Source: Haloplanus litoreus (GTDB lineage Archaea; Halobacteriota; Halobacteria; Halobacteriales; Haloferacaceae). From it: 64,000 nt of DNA. Below are positions 46,223 through 54,182 of this stretch, one piece after another. Made by a program: the position numbers and the translations under genes. How positions within the stretch are numbered: position 1 is the first letter of the stretch; each line of letters opens with the position of its first letter. A model generated the notes under the pieces. The model was given only the letters and a program-made list of their open reading frames with translations, did not search any database and had not been told where the DNA came from. The stretch lies in NCBI RefSeq assembly GCF_042677945.1, contig NZ_JBHUDN010000003.1; one strand, given 5' to 3'.

Positions 46223-46359
46223 GACGGATCGTCGTAACTGGATATCGGTGGTTCGGCCGACCACCACGGCGAAGTACCGGTACTGACCTACGACGGCTAC
46301 CGTCCCACTGTCATCGAACGGCCTGAAGTTTTTTCGTCCCTGGGTGTGACCTCCGTCCT

Positions 46360-46923
46360 GTGACACCGGTGTTGCTCGTCGAGTTGAACCGTGGGAAGCT
46401 TCACGACGTCGAAGCGCCTGCTGAGTTCGCGACGGCCGAACCGTTCTCGGTCGAACTCCGCAACCACGGCGAAGCCGTCCACGTCCACGTCCGCGCCGAC
46501 GACGCGCTGTCGGCGGTCGCACGCATCGACGCCGACGGTAATCTTTTCGTCGAGCGCGATACCACCCGATCGGTCCCCGTCGGCGTCAGCGACGTCGACT
46601 CGCCAGTCACGGGCACGCTCGAGATCGCCACCGGCTACGGCTCGGAGACCAGTTCCGTCGAAGTGACCGTCGAACCCGCCGACGACGGGGGAGCGGTCGA
46701 CGTCGACGAGACGCTCTCGCGGCCGCCGGAGTCGGACCGGGAGACGGAGTCGGTCCCGCTGAGCCAGCGACTCTCCCGGGGACTCCCCGGCCGTCGAGTG
46801 ATTCCCGTTCTGTTGTTGGGACTCGTCGCCGTCGGCGNNNNNNNNNNNNNNNNNNNNNNNNNNNNNNNNNNNNNNNNNNNNNNNNNNNNNAACGTCGTCG
46901 CCATCGCCGTCCTGTTCCAGTGA
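46360..46923 (+). CDS. membrane-anchored haloarchaeal protein with an in-frame N gap
   Basis: About 187 residues in the assembled frame. The N-terminal 110 residues form a beta-rich Ig-like domain (LNRGKLHDVEAPAEFATAEP and later SPVTGTLEIATGYGSETSSV). A charged linker (DETLSRPPESDRETESVPL) is followed by a C-terminal hydrophobic helix region VIPVLLLGLVAVG, broken by 53 N (46838-46890), and ends VVAIAVLFQ. The topology suggests a surface domain anchored by C-terminal helices. The GTG start at 46360 is supported by a poly-T box at 46329-46334. Function is unknown. Confidence 0.7.
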   Translation: MTPVLLVELNRGKLHDVEAPAEFATAEPFSVELRNHGEAVHVHVRADDALSAVARIDADGNLFVERDTTRSVPVGVSDVDSPVTGTLEIATGYGSETSSVEVTVEPADDGGAVDVDETLSRPPESDRETESVPLSQRLSRGLPGRRVIPVLLLGLVAVGXXXXXXXXXXXXXXXXXXNVVAIAVLFQ

Positions 46924-46968
46924 ACCGCCGGCCGGCGGCGTTTTGAGGCTGGGCCCCCGATGGTGGGC

Positions 46969-47655
46969 ATGGTCCCGTTGGAGATGGGCTGGCGACACCT
47001 GTTGTTCGAGAACTACCCGGTCGACCCGGCCGTCGTCGACGCACACCTCCCCGACCCGTTGGCAGTCGACGAGTTCGACGGCGACGCGTGGCTCTCCGTG
47101 GTACCGTTTACCAACGTCGCCGTGCGTCCCCGCGGAGTGCCGGCCCGGTTCGGCATGGCGCTGCCGGAACTCAACCTCCGAACGTACGTCACCTGCGACG
47201 GACAGCCCGGCGTCTACTTCTTCAATCTCGACGCCGAGGGACTCCTCGGCGTCGTCGGGGCGCGCCTCTTCCAGCACTTGCCGTACTACTACGCTCACAT
47301 CTCGCTCGACGTGGCCGACGGCGAGGTGGCGTTCACCAGCCACCGACGCCACCCAGGTGCCCGCCCCGCGGCCTACGAGGCGACCTATCGTCCCACCGAC
47401 GATCACTTCCGGGCGCCCGAGGATCCGCTGGCCAGATTTCTCGTCGAACGCTACCGGTTCTACACGCAGTCGCCCGACGGCACCCTCCGCTACGCCGACG
47501 TGGAGCACGAACCGTGGACGCTCTCTCCCGCGACGGCGGCCGTCGAACGGAACACGCTGTTCGAAGCCGACGGCTTCGCGCACCCGTCGTCGACGCCGAT
47601 CCGGTACTACAGCCCGGGCGTCGACGTGACGGCCTCACGGAGCAAGTCCTGGTGA
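46969..47655 (+). CDS. YqjF/DUF2071 family protein
   Basis: A 228-residue protein. The family pattern is GWRHLLFENYPVDPAVVDAHLPDPL, then AWLSVVPFTNVAVRPRGVPA, ELNLRTYVTCDGQPGVYFFNL and FLVERYRFYTQSPDGTLRYAD. DUF2071 adopts an acetoacetate-decarboxylase-like fold, but the catalytic Lys of that enzyme is not assignable here, so function is unknown. I chose the ATG at 46969 (MVPLEMGWRHL); the ATG at 46960 adds only three residues. Its stop overlaps the GTG codon at 47652 that precedes the next gene. Confidence 0.85.
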   Translation: MVPLEMGWRHLLFENYPVDPAVVDAHLPDPLAVDEFDGDAWLSVVPFTNVAVRPRGVPARFGMALPELNLRTYVTCDGQPGVYFFNLDAEGLLGVVGARLFQHLPYYYAHISLDVADGEVAFTSHRRHPGARPAAYEATYRPTDDHFRAPEDPLARFLVERYRFYTQSPDGTLRYADVEHEPWTLSPATAAVERNTLFEADGFAHPSSTPIRYYSPGVDVTASRSKSW

Positions 47656-47657
47656 CG

Positions 47658-48089
47658 ATGACCGGGGACGGGACGGGCGACGACGCGACGCCGGACGGCC
47701 CGGTGTTGCTGTTCGACGGGGTCTGCAACCTCTGTAACGGCGTGGTCCAGTTTCTCGTCCGGCGCGACCCGGCCGGCCGCATTCGTTACGCGCCCCTCCA
47801 GTCGGACTCGGGGCAGGCGTTGCTGGAGCGAGCCGGGCTGGCCGGTGACGACATGGACACCGTAGTCCTCGTCGAGGGTGACCGGGCGTACACGAAGTCC
47901 GGTGCCGCCATCCGCGTGGCGGAACTGCTCGGGTGGCCCTACCGCCTCGCCCGTCTGGGCCGTCTCGTTCCGCGGCGGCTTCGGGACGCACTCTACGACA
48001 TCGTCGCCGCCAACCGCTACGGCTGGTTCGGGCGGAAGGAGCGGTGCATGGTCCCGGACGAGGACGTGAGCGACCGCTTCCTCGACTGA
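47658..48089 (+). CDS. DCC family thiol-disulfide oxidoreductase (DUF393)
   Basis: A 143-residue thioredoxin-like protein. The N-terminal motif VLLFDGVCNLCNGVVQFLVRR carries the conserved DGxCxxC of the DCC family, followed by RIRYAPLQSDSGQALLERAG and a C-terminal NRYGWFGRKERCMVPDED. It probably performs disulfide exchange, but the partners are unknown. The GTG at 47652 is a possible start overlapping the DUF2071 stop; I use the ATG at 47658. The two genes are likely one transcript. Confidence 0.86.
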   Translation: MTGDGTGDDATPDGPVLLFDGVCNLCNGVVQFLVRRDPAGRIRYAPLQSDSGQALLERAGLAGDDMDTVVLVEGDRAYTKSGAAIRVAELLGWPYRLARLGRLVPRRLRDALYDIVAANRYGWFGRKERCMVPDEDVSDRFLD

Positions 48090-48140
48090 CGGTGGGCCAC
48101 GGACGGCGGCCCACGCGGCACGTCCACCGGTTCCCCGGAA

Positions 48141-48150
48141 GCATTTTAGT
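48141..48150 (+). promoter_or_regulatory. TATA box of CoA-transferase gene
   Basis: GCATTTTAGT centred about 27 bp upstream of the ATG at 48173. It decides that start over longer upstream frames. Confidence 0.55.
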
Positions 48151-48172
48151 CGGGTCGGCCACAGGACCGTGT

Positions 48173-49441
48173 ATGACAGCGACCGACGACGCGGACGCGG
48201 ACCGTATCCTCGAGGACATCACCGTCGTCGACCTGACGACGTTCGTCACCGGAGGGTTCGCGACGCTGATGTTGGCGAATCAGGGCGCCGAGGTCATCAA
48301 GGTCGAACGCCCCGAACTCGGAGACGACAACCGTCACTCCGGCCCGCCGTTCGTCGAACCCGATCCCGACTACGACGGCCCCGGACGAACCGCCGACGAG
48401 AACGGCGAGTCCCCGTACTTCTGGACCATCAACTACGACAAGTTGAGCGTCGAACTCAACCTCAAGACCGACTCGGGGTTGGCGGCCCTCTACGACCTGG
48501 TCGAGGAGGCGGACGTGGTCGTCGAGAACTTCCGACCGGGTACCGCGGAGCGTCTCGGCGTCGGCTACGACGACCTGCGAGCGGTGAACGAGGACCTGGT
48601 GTACTGTTCCATCTCGGCGTTCGGCGAGACGGGGCCGTGGAGTAGTCGCCCGGGCTACGACCTGCTGGTGCAGGGGACGAGCGGCATCATGAGCGTCACC
48701 GGCCCCGAGGACGGCGACCCCGTCAAGGTGGGGCTCCCACAGACGGACCTCATTACCGGTATGTGGGCGGCCTTCGGCATCGTGGGGTCGCTCTTCCGAC
48801 GGGAACTCTCGGGCGAGGGCGACCGAGTCGAAATCGGGATGCACGACGCCGCGCTCCCGTGGCTGACCAAACAGGCCGGCAAGGCGTTCGTCGGTGAGGA
48901 ACCAACGCGGATGGGGACGAAAGATCCCGTCCTCGCACCGTATCAGACGTACCCGACCGCCGACGGCTACCTCAACGTCGGCTGTGCGAACCAGAAGCTC
49001 TGGGCCGAACTCTGTGAGGCCATCGACCGCCCCGACCTGATCGACGACGACCGCTTCGCCACCAACCCGGACCGCGTCGACAACATGGACGCACTCGAAG
49101 CAGAACTCTCGGCCGTGTTCAGGGACCGCACCACCGAGGAGTGGGTGGACCTCTTGGCCGACGAGCACGGCCTGCCGGTCGGCCCGGTCTACGACGTGCC
49201 GAAGGCACTCGACAACGAGCAGACCGACGCGCGTGACGTAATCCGAGAGGTCGACCACCCGGCCCTCGGGACGGTGCCAGTGATCGAGCATCCGCTCAAC
49301 TACGAACACGCGGAGGCCGGCTTCGACGGCGCGCCGCCCCTCCTGGGCGAGGACACCGAGGCGATCCTTCGCGAACTCGGCTACGACGACGACGACCTGG
49401 CGACCCTGCGGGCGGACGGGGCCATTCCGGGCGACGACTGA
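48173..49441 (+). CDS. family III CoA-transferase (CaiB/BaiF)
   Basis: A 422-residue enzyme that moves CoA between carboxylic acids. Family features: VVDLTTFVTGGFATLMLANQ, GAEVIKVERPELGDD, LNLKTDSGLAALYDLVEEAD and DVVVENFRPGTAERLG. The catalytic Asp is in the KVGLPQTDLITGMWAA region. Haloarchaea use one such enzyme (mct) in the methylaspartate cycle, but mct normally sits beside mesaconate genes that are absent here, so the substrate is open. The ATG at 48173 is supported by ATTTTAG, centred 27 bp upstream. Confidence 0.9.
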   Translation: MTATDDADADRILEDITVVDLTTFVTGGFATLMLANQGAEVIKVERPELGDDNRHSGPPFVEPDPDYDGPGRTADENGESPYFWTINYDKLSVELNLKTDSGLAALYDLVEEADVVVENFRPGTAERLGVGYDDLRAVNEDLVYCSISAFGETGPWSSRPGYDLLVQGTSGIMSVTGPEDGDPVKVGLPQTDLITGMWAAFGIVGSLFRRELSGEGDRVEIGMHDAALPWLTKQAGKAFVGEEPTRMGTKDPVLAPYQTYPTADGYLNVGCANQKLWAELCEAIDRPDLIDDDRFATNPDRVDNMDALEAELSAVFRDRTTEEWVDLLADEHGLPVGPVYDVPKALDNEQTDARDVIREVDHPALGTVPVIEHPLNYEHAEAGFDGAPPLLGEDTEAILRELGYDDDDLATLRADGAIPGDD

Positions 49442-49517
49442 GCGAACACGGACCGCGTGGCTCGTACCACCCGGACACTTATGCACAGTCCGGTAGATGA
49501 GACCATGTACCAAACTG

Positions 49518-52232
49518 ATGAGTGCGTCCTCCGAACGGATACGCGTCCTGCACGTCGATGACGACCCCGACTTCGGAGAGATGGTTGCCATCTACCTCGA
49601 ACGGGAGGACGACCGTCTCGACGTCGGGACGACGACGAGCCCCGACGAGGCGCTAGAGCGACTCGGTGACGGCGTCGACTGCATCGTCTCCGACCACGAG
49701 GTGGCCGGGAGGGAAGGCATCGAGTTCCTGACCACCGTCCGCGAGTCGTACCCCGACCTCCCGTTTATCCTCTTTACCGGCAAGGGGTCCGAGGAAGTCG
49801 CCAGCGAAGCTATCTCCGCCGGAGTCACCGACTACCTCCAGAAGCGGGCCGGCACGAAGCAGTACGAACTGCTCGCGAACCGCATCGTCAACGCCGTGGC
49901 TGCGTATCGATCCGATCGGATGCTGTCGGAGCGGACTCGTCGGCTGGAGACGCTCATCAGCAACCTCCCGGGGATGGTCTATCGGTGTCGGAACGAGGAG
50001 GGGTGGCCGATGACGACCGTCGAGGGAGAAGTCGAGGAACTCACCGGCTACGACCCCGAGACGTTGGAGCGAAACGGGACGATGTGGGGCGAGTCCGTCG
50101 TCCATCCCGACGACCGGACCTCGATCTGGGAGACCGTCAAGGAGGCGCTGTCGCGGGACGGGACCTTCGAGGTCACCTATCGGATCGTAACCGCTGACGG
50201 GACCGTCAGGTGGATGTGGGAGCGCGGCCGCGCCGTGGACACGGACGAGGGCGACGTGGCGGCTCTGGAGGGGTTCATCACCGACATCACCGAGCGGAAA
50301 ACCCGCGAACGGAAGCTACGACGCTACGAGCGGATGGTGAACACGATGCAGGGATCGGCCTGTATCTACGACGAAGACGGACGGTTCGAGGTGGTAAACG
50401 AGTACCTCGCGGAGTTCTACGGGACGACGCCCGACGACCTGGAGGGCCAACCGAGCCACCTCGTGCCGATGATTCGCGACGACGCCGAGGGAGACCCTTA
50501 TCGAGAACTGCTCGACGGCGAGCGAGCGGAAATCAACGGCGAAATCGCGGGGGAGTTCCCGAATGCGGGCTACGCGGTGCTGTCGTATCGGCTCGCGCCG
50601 CTGGTCGTCGAGGGCACCGTCGAGGGCGTCGTCGGTGTCACTCGCGAGATCACCGATCTCAGGGAACGCGAGTCGAGACTCCGGAGCGAGCGGGAGAAGG
50701 TGCAGCGACTCCTCGAAACCAGTCCAGTCGGTATCGCTATCGTCGCCCCGGACGGGACCATCGAACGCGCGAACGAACACGCCGAGGAGACGCTGGGGCT
50801 CTCGCGTTCGGACATCACCGGCCGGGCCTACGACGACCCGGCGTGGCGGATCGTCGACGAGAACGGCGACTCGATCCCGAGCGAGGACCTTCCCTTCAGG
50901 CGCGTCGTCGAGGTGGGAGAGCCGGTATCCGGCTACGAACACGGCATCGAACTCCCCGACGGGCAGCGGCGGTGGCTCTCGATCAACGCTGCCCCACTGT
51001 TCGCGGCCGACGGCGACATCGAGGCGGTCGTCACGGTCATCATGGACATCACCGACCGTCGCGAGCGGGAAGCCAAACTCAGGCGCCGCGCCGAGGAGCT
51101 AGAGACCGTCAGCGGCAAACTCGAAGAACAGTACCGCTACCTCTTCGAGGAAGCGCCGGTCATGGGCGTCGCCACCCGTGCCGAGGATGACCGCCCGATC
51201 ATCGTGGACTGCAACCAGCGATTCGTCGAAACCGTCGGCTACGAGAAATCGGCGCTCCTGGGCCGGGACCTCTCGGAGCTCTACACCCCGAACTCCCGGC
51301 GCAAACTGCTCGACGAGGGCTGCTTCGACCGCGTGCTGACCGGCGACCCCGTGAACGCCGACCGAGACCTGGTCACCGCCGACGGCACGGTCGTCGAGAC
51401 GCTGTTACGGGCCGTCCCGCGACGCGACGCCAACGACGACATCGTCGGCACGTTCGCGTTCTACATCGACGTCACCGAACGGAAAGAGTTGCAACGGAAG
51501 AAAGAGCGACTGGACGAGTTCACCAGCATCGTCTCCCACGACCTGCGGAACCCCCTGAACGTCGCCCAGGGCCAGGCGAAACTCGCCCGAGAGACCGGCG
51601 AGTTGGAGAACCTCGACGCCGTGATCCGGGCGCACGAACGGATGCAGACGCTGATCGACGACCTGCTCACGCTCGCCCGGAGCGGGCAACAGATCGACCG
51701 TCTGAATCCGATTTCGCTCGGGGATCTGGCAGAAACCTGCTGGCTCAACATCGAGACGGACGCGGCGACGCTCGTCGTCGACGCCGACGTGACGATCCGA
51801 GCCGACCGGAACCGCCTCCAGCAACTGCTGGAGAACCTGATGCGGAATTCGATCGAGCACGGGTCGACCGTTCCCCGCCCGGGAACTCGCGGGGACAGCG
51901 TGGAGNNNNNNNNNNNNNNNNNNNNNNNNNNNNNNNNNNNNNNNNNNNNNNNNNNNNAGACCGACGACGGCGGCGGAAGCGGCGGCGTCACCGTCACCGT
52001 CGGCGAACTCCCTAACGGCTTCTACGTCGAGGACGACGGCTCGGGCATCCCCGAGGCGAACCGTGAAACCATCTTCGAGGCCGGCTTCTCCACGGCCGAG
52101 GACGGCACCGGCTTCGGGCTGAGCATCGTCGAACAAGTTGCCGAGGCACACGGCTGGACCGTCCGTGCCACCGACGGGAGCGACGGCGGGGCACGATTCG
52201 AGATGACGGGCGTCGAGTTCGTCGAGGCGTGA
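49518..52232 (+). CDS. hybrid sensor histidine kinase: receiver, four PAS, HisKA, HATPase
   Basis: About 904 residues, soluble. The receiver domain (1-120) has VLHVDDDPDF and the phosphoacceptor Asp in CIVSDHEVAG. Four PAS domains follow, starting near residues 150, 275, 395 and 540 (each ending DITxR or similar). HisKA carries the phosphorylated His in SIVSHDLRNPLNVAQ (about residue 674). The HATPase N-box has ENLMRNSIEHGS, followed by a repeat region and 52 N (51906-51957, in frame), then EDDGSGIPE and GTGFGLSI. The first ATG of the frame (49497) adds seven residues; MSASSERIRVLHVDD at 49518 fits the receiver start. It probably senses a cytoplasmic or redox signal and phosphorylates unlinked regulators. 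Confidence 0.9.
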   Translation: MSASSERIRVLHVDDDPDFGEMVAIYLEREDDRLDVGTTTSPDEALERLGDGVDCIVSDHEVAGREGIEFLTTVRESYPDLPFILFTGKGSEEVASEAISAGVTDYLQKRAGTKQYELLANRIVNAVAAYRSDRMLSERTRRLETLISNLPGMVYRCRNEEGWPMTTVEGEVEELTGYDPETLERNGTMWGESVVHPDDRTSIWETVKEALSRDGTFEVTYRIVTADGTVRWMWERGRAVDTDEGDVAALEGFITDITERKTRERKLRRYERMVNTMQGSACIYDEDGRFEVVNEYLAEFYGTTPDDLEGQPSHLVPMIRDDAEGDPYRELLDGERAEINGEIAGEFPNAGYAVLSYRLAPLVVEGTVEGVVGVTREITDLRERESRLRSEREKVQRLLETSPVGIAIVAPDGTIERANEHAEETLGLSRSDITGRAYDDPAWRIVDENGDSIPSEDLPFRRVVEVGEPVSGYEHGIELPDGQRRWLSINAAPLFAADGDIEAVVTVIMDITDRREREAKLRRRAEELETVSGKLEEQYRYLFEEAPVMGVATRAEDDRPIIVDCNQRFVETVGYEKSALLGRDLSELYTPNSRRKLLDEGCFDRVLTGDPVNADRDLVTADGTVVETLLRAVPRRDANDDIVGTFAFYIDVTERKELQRKKERLDEFTSIVSHDLRNPLNVAQGQAKLARETGELENLDAVIRAHERMQTLIDDLLTLARSGQQIDRLNPISLGDLAETCWLNIETDAATLVVDADVTIRADRNRLQQLLENLMRNSIEHGSTVPRPGTRGDSVEXXXXXXXXXXXXXXXXXXTDDGGGSGGVTVTVGELPNGFYVEDDGSGIPEANRETIFEAGFSTAEDGTGFGLSIVEQVAEAHGWTVRATDGSDGGARFEMTGVEFVEA

Positions 52233-52605
52233 GTGGGGTGGTCGCGAGGACGCCGCTCGTCCTCCGCGCCGCAACTCCACACCGGCTCTTCGCGCGCTCC
52301 GCCTTCGGTGTGGGGGGCAGATTCGAACGACGCCAGAGAACTCGTGCTTGCGGCGCAGAACCTCGGTCTCCCTCGAATCCTTCCCGCTTTCCCGGTCGAT
52401 GCCGGGTCCGGATTTGAGCCAGAGAACGGCGCGAAGCGGAGTGACCGTGGTTCAAATCCGCTGTGCGCACTTCCGGCTCTCACGTTCGTCCGAGCCGAGA
52501 AGTGCGCGGGACCGGATTTGAACCACGCCCGAGAACCTGCGCCTTCGGCGCAGAACCTCGGTCTACCACAAATCCGGCCTGCTCGTTCGTCGCTTCGCTC
52601 CTCAC
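52233..52605. repeat. intergenic palindromic repeats with tRNA T-arm-like ends
   Basis: A 373-bp gap between the sensor kinase and tRNA-Leu. It contains two hairpins bounded by GGATTTGA/TCAAATCC-type sequence. At 52409-52421 and 52448-52460 there are 13-bp inverted arms with one mismatch. At 52512-52520 and 52569-52577 there are perfect 9-bp arms that enclose the small stem-loop CTGCGCC-TTC-GGCGCAG (52537-52553). A weaker copy occurs at about 52318-52390. The T-arm-like sequence matches the 3' part of the adjacent tRNA. No coding sequence is credible here. Confidence 0.8.
52503..52524 (+). repeat. 22-bp direct repeat of the tRNA-Leu 3' end (second copy)
   Basis: Identical to 52606-52627, which is the discriminator base, acceptor strand and T-arm of tRNA-Leu on the minus strand. 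The copies are 103 bp apart. Such repeats resemble attachment sites left after integration at a tRNA gene, but no integrase gene is visible. Confidence 0.8.
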
Positions 52606-52690
52606 TGCGCGGGACCGGATTTGAACCGGCGGACCCCTACGGGACAGCGTCCTAAGCGCTGCGCCTTTGGCCTAGCTTGGCTACCCGCGC
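52606..52690 (-). tRNA. tRNA-Leu (anticodon TAG)
   Basis: An 85-nt minus-strand tRNA. The acceptor stem GCGCGGG pairs with CCCGCGC, with discriminator A and no encoded CCA. The anticodon stem CAGCG/CGCTG encloses the loop CTTAGGA, giving anticodon TAG. A long variable arm (TCCCGTAGGGGTCC) and the T-loop GGTTCAAATCC mark it as a class II leucine tRNA reading CTA and related codons. No intron is seen. Confidence 0.95.
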
Positions 52691-52745
52691 GCACGACGAA
52701 CCATTGCCGCCGAGTCGGGTAAGTAGCTGTCGCTCCGCTCGGATG

Positions 52746-52750
52746 TTTAA
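52746..52750 (+). promoter_or_regulatory. TATA box of the TFIIB-like gene
   Basis: TTTAA centred about 28 bp upstream of the ATG at 52776. Confidence 0.5.
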
Positions 52751-52775
52751 GTGGGCGGCCGGCCAACGGACGTGT

Positions 52776-53084
52776 ATGTACCGTGCCCGCGACCGGGTCG
52801 ACAACGAGGAGTGGGTCGCTCGCCTGACACGGGCCGCCGATGGTCTCGAACTCGGTGCGGAGGCCCGGTCGAACGCAGTCGATCTGTTTCTCTCCAACGT
52901 CCCCGGCGAGGAGCGATCGAAACCCGCGGTGGCGGCCGCCAGCCTCTACGCCGGGGCGCTCATCGCCGGCGAGGAACGGTCGCAGGGCTCGGTCGCCGCC
53001 GCGATGGACGTGACGCGTCTCAGTGTCCAGCAACGGTGGAAGGACTTGCTGGAGGACTCCGGCTTTCGCCCGCCCGAGTGGTGA
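52776..53084 (+). CDS. mini TFIIB-like cyclin-fold protein
   Basis: A 102-residue helical protein. The pattern NAVDLFLSNVPGEERSKPAVAAASLYAGALIAGEERSQGSVAAAMDVTRLSVQQRWKDLL (in parts) is a single cyclin-like repeat of transcription factor B. VAAASLYAGALIAG and SVAAAMDVTRLSVQQRW correspond to the TFB core and its recognition helix. There is no N-terminal zinc ribbon and no second repeat, so it cannot be a standard TFB. It may be a regulator that competes with TFB. It sits between tRNA-Leu and coaD and is convergent with coaD. Confidence 0.78.
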   Translation: MYRARDRVDNEEWVARLTRAADGLELGAEARSNAVDLFLSNVPGEERSKPAVAAASLYAGALIAGEERSQGSVAAAMDVTRLSVQQRWKDLLEDSGFRPPEW

Positions 53085-53567
53085 TCAGTCCGTCTCGGGC
53101 GTTCGCTCGGGGGTGAGATTGCCGTGGCGGTCGATTTCGCCGCGAACGATCCGTGTCGAGGAGATGCGCTCGCCGTCCTCGGCGGGGACGTGGTCGACGA
53201 CGTCGATACGGAGGGGTGCGAGCCCGTGCGCTTCGCGGATTTCGTTGATGCGTTCGGCGCCGGCCCGGGTCTCCGGCGAGACGACGATGGCGTCGAAGCC
53301 GGCCTCGGTCGCGATACCGGTCGGCTCCTCGAGCCGTCGAATCTCGTAGGTACGGCCGTGATCAGCCGCGAGGGAGGCGAGTTCGGCGTCGACGTCCGCT
53401 CGCCGGTCCGCGAACGGACGAACGCGCCGGGGGACCTTGCGCGTCTCGGTAGCGAGGTCGTCACTCGTGAGACCGACGGTGACGTCGCCGAGTTCGAAGG
53501 CCCGGTCGAACAGGGCACGGTGTCCGTCGTGAACCGGGTCGAACGTCCCACCAAGCGCGACCTGCAT
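53085..53567 (-). CDS. coaD: phosphopantetheine adenylyltransferase (archaeal type)
   Basis: A 160-residue nucleotidyltransferase for coenzyme A synthesis (4'-phosphopantetheine + ATP to dephospho-CoA). Motifs: VALGGTFDPVHDGHRALFDR (the HxGH-type HDGH), VSPETRAGAERINE and ERISSTRIVRGEI. The length and motifs fit the archaeal enzyme. I start at the ATG 53567 (MQVALGG); a GTG 12 bp upstream is the alternative. It directly follows the convergent mini-TFB gene. Confidence 0.92.
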   Translation of the reverse strand: MQVALGGTFDPVHDGHRALFDRAFELGDVTVGLTSDDLATETRKVPRRVRPFADRRADVDAELASLAADHGRTYEIRRLEEPTGIATEAGFDAIVVSPETRAGAERINEIREAHGLAPLRIDVVDHVPAEDGERISSTRIVRGEIDRHGNLTPERTPETD

Positions 53568-53617
53568 GTCCGCTTCCACGAATCGGCGAGACTTAAACAG
53601 GTCGACTCACGGAACCG

Positions 53618-54133
53618 TTACTCGTCGGCGTCTTCGACGGTGATTCGAACCGGCTCCGTGTCCGTCTCGCCGTCGGCGTCGTCCTCCTGATCCCCGTTCA
53701 ATCGCCGGTCGAGGTTGAACACGGCGTTCAACTGCTCTTGCACCTGACCGACCACGCCGTGAACGAGGGCACTCGGCGCGATGGCCTCGTACTCGTACGG
53801 GTTGTTGCCGGCACCCGCGCTCTCGCGTTTGTGGCGTTCGACCGTCTCCTCCTCGTTGAGCTGGGCCAGCGCCTCCCGGACCGTGCTGGGGTAGAGTCCG
53901 GTCCCCTCGGCGACTTCGTCGCTCGTCGAGCCGGGATGCTGTCTGAGGTAGACGTAAATTCGGGCGCGGGTCTCGGTGTCCAGCACCCACGCCAACAGGT
54001 CGACGACCCCTTCGTCGAACTCCGTGACCGCCCGGTCTGCCTCGGCCTCCAGTCGCTCGCGAGCCGACACGCCGTCCTCGGCGTCCGACCCGTCGTCCAC
54101 GTCGAGCCGTTCGGAGCCGTTCTCTTCAGACAT
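53618..54133 (-). CDS. winged-helix transcription regulator
   Basis: A 171-residue protein. The wHTH domain covers about residues 45-105: LDTETRARIYVYLRQHPGST then SDEVAEGTGLYPSTVREALAQL, an ArsR/MarR-like fold with the recognition helix YPSTVREAL. The N-terminal 30 residues and C-terminal 30 residues are very acidic. No metal-binding Cys is seen in the fold. The ligand is unknown. It lies 49 bp downstream of gshA on the same strand and may be co-transcribed with it, suggesting redox-linked control, which is speculation. Confidence 0.82.
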   Translation of the reverse strand: MSEENGSERLDVDDGSDAEDGVSARERLEAEADRAVTEFDEGVVDLLAWVLDTETRARIYVYLRQHPGSTSDEVAEGTGLYPSTVREALAQLNEEETVERHKRESAGAGNNPYEYEAIAPSALVHGVVGQVQEQLNAVFNLDRRLNGDQEDDADGETDTEPVRITVEDADE

Positions 54134-54182
54134 ATGTTCTCGCCGGAAGGTCAGAACCCGGCGGACAAAAGGTTTGCTCCGC

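Noticed and set aside
48173..49441. Assignment as mct of the methylaspartate cycle
   Set aside because: No mesaconate or methylaspartate genes nearby; the family is broad.
52409..52580. Additional tRNA genes suggested by GGTTCAAATCC-like sequence
   Set aside because: Only T-arm-like parts are present; no acceptor, D-arm or anticodon arm can be drawn.
52245..52655. Open frames of 60-150 aa across the tRNA-flanking repeats
   Set aside because: They translate the palindromic repeats and tRNA sequence; no conserved protein pattern.
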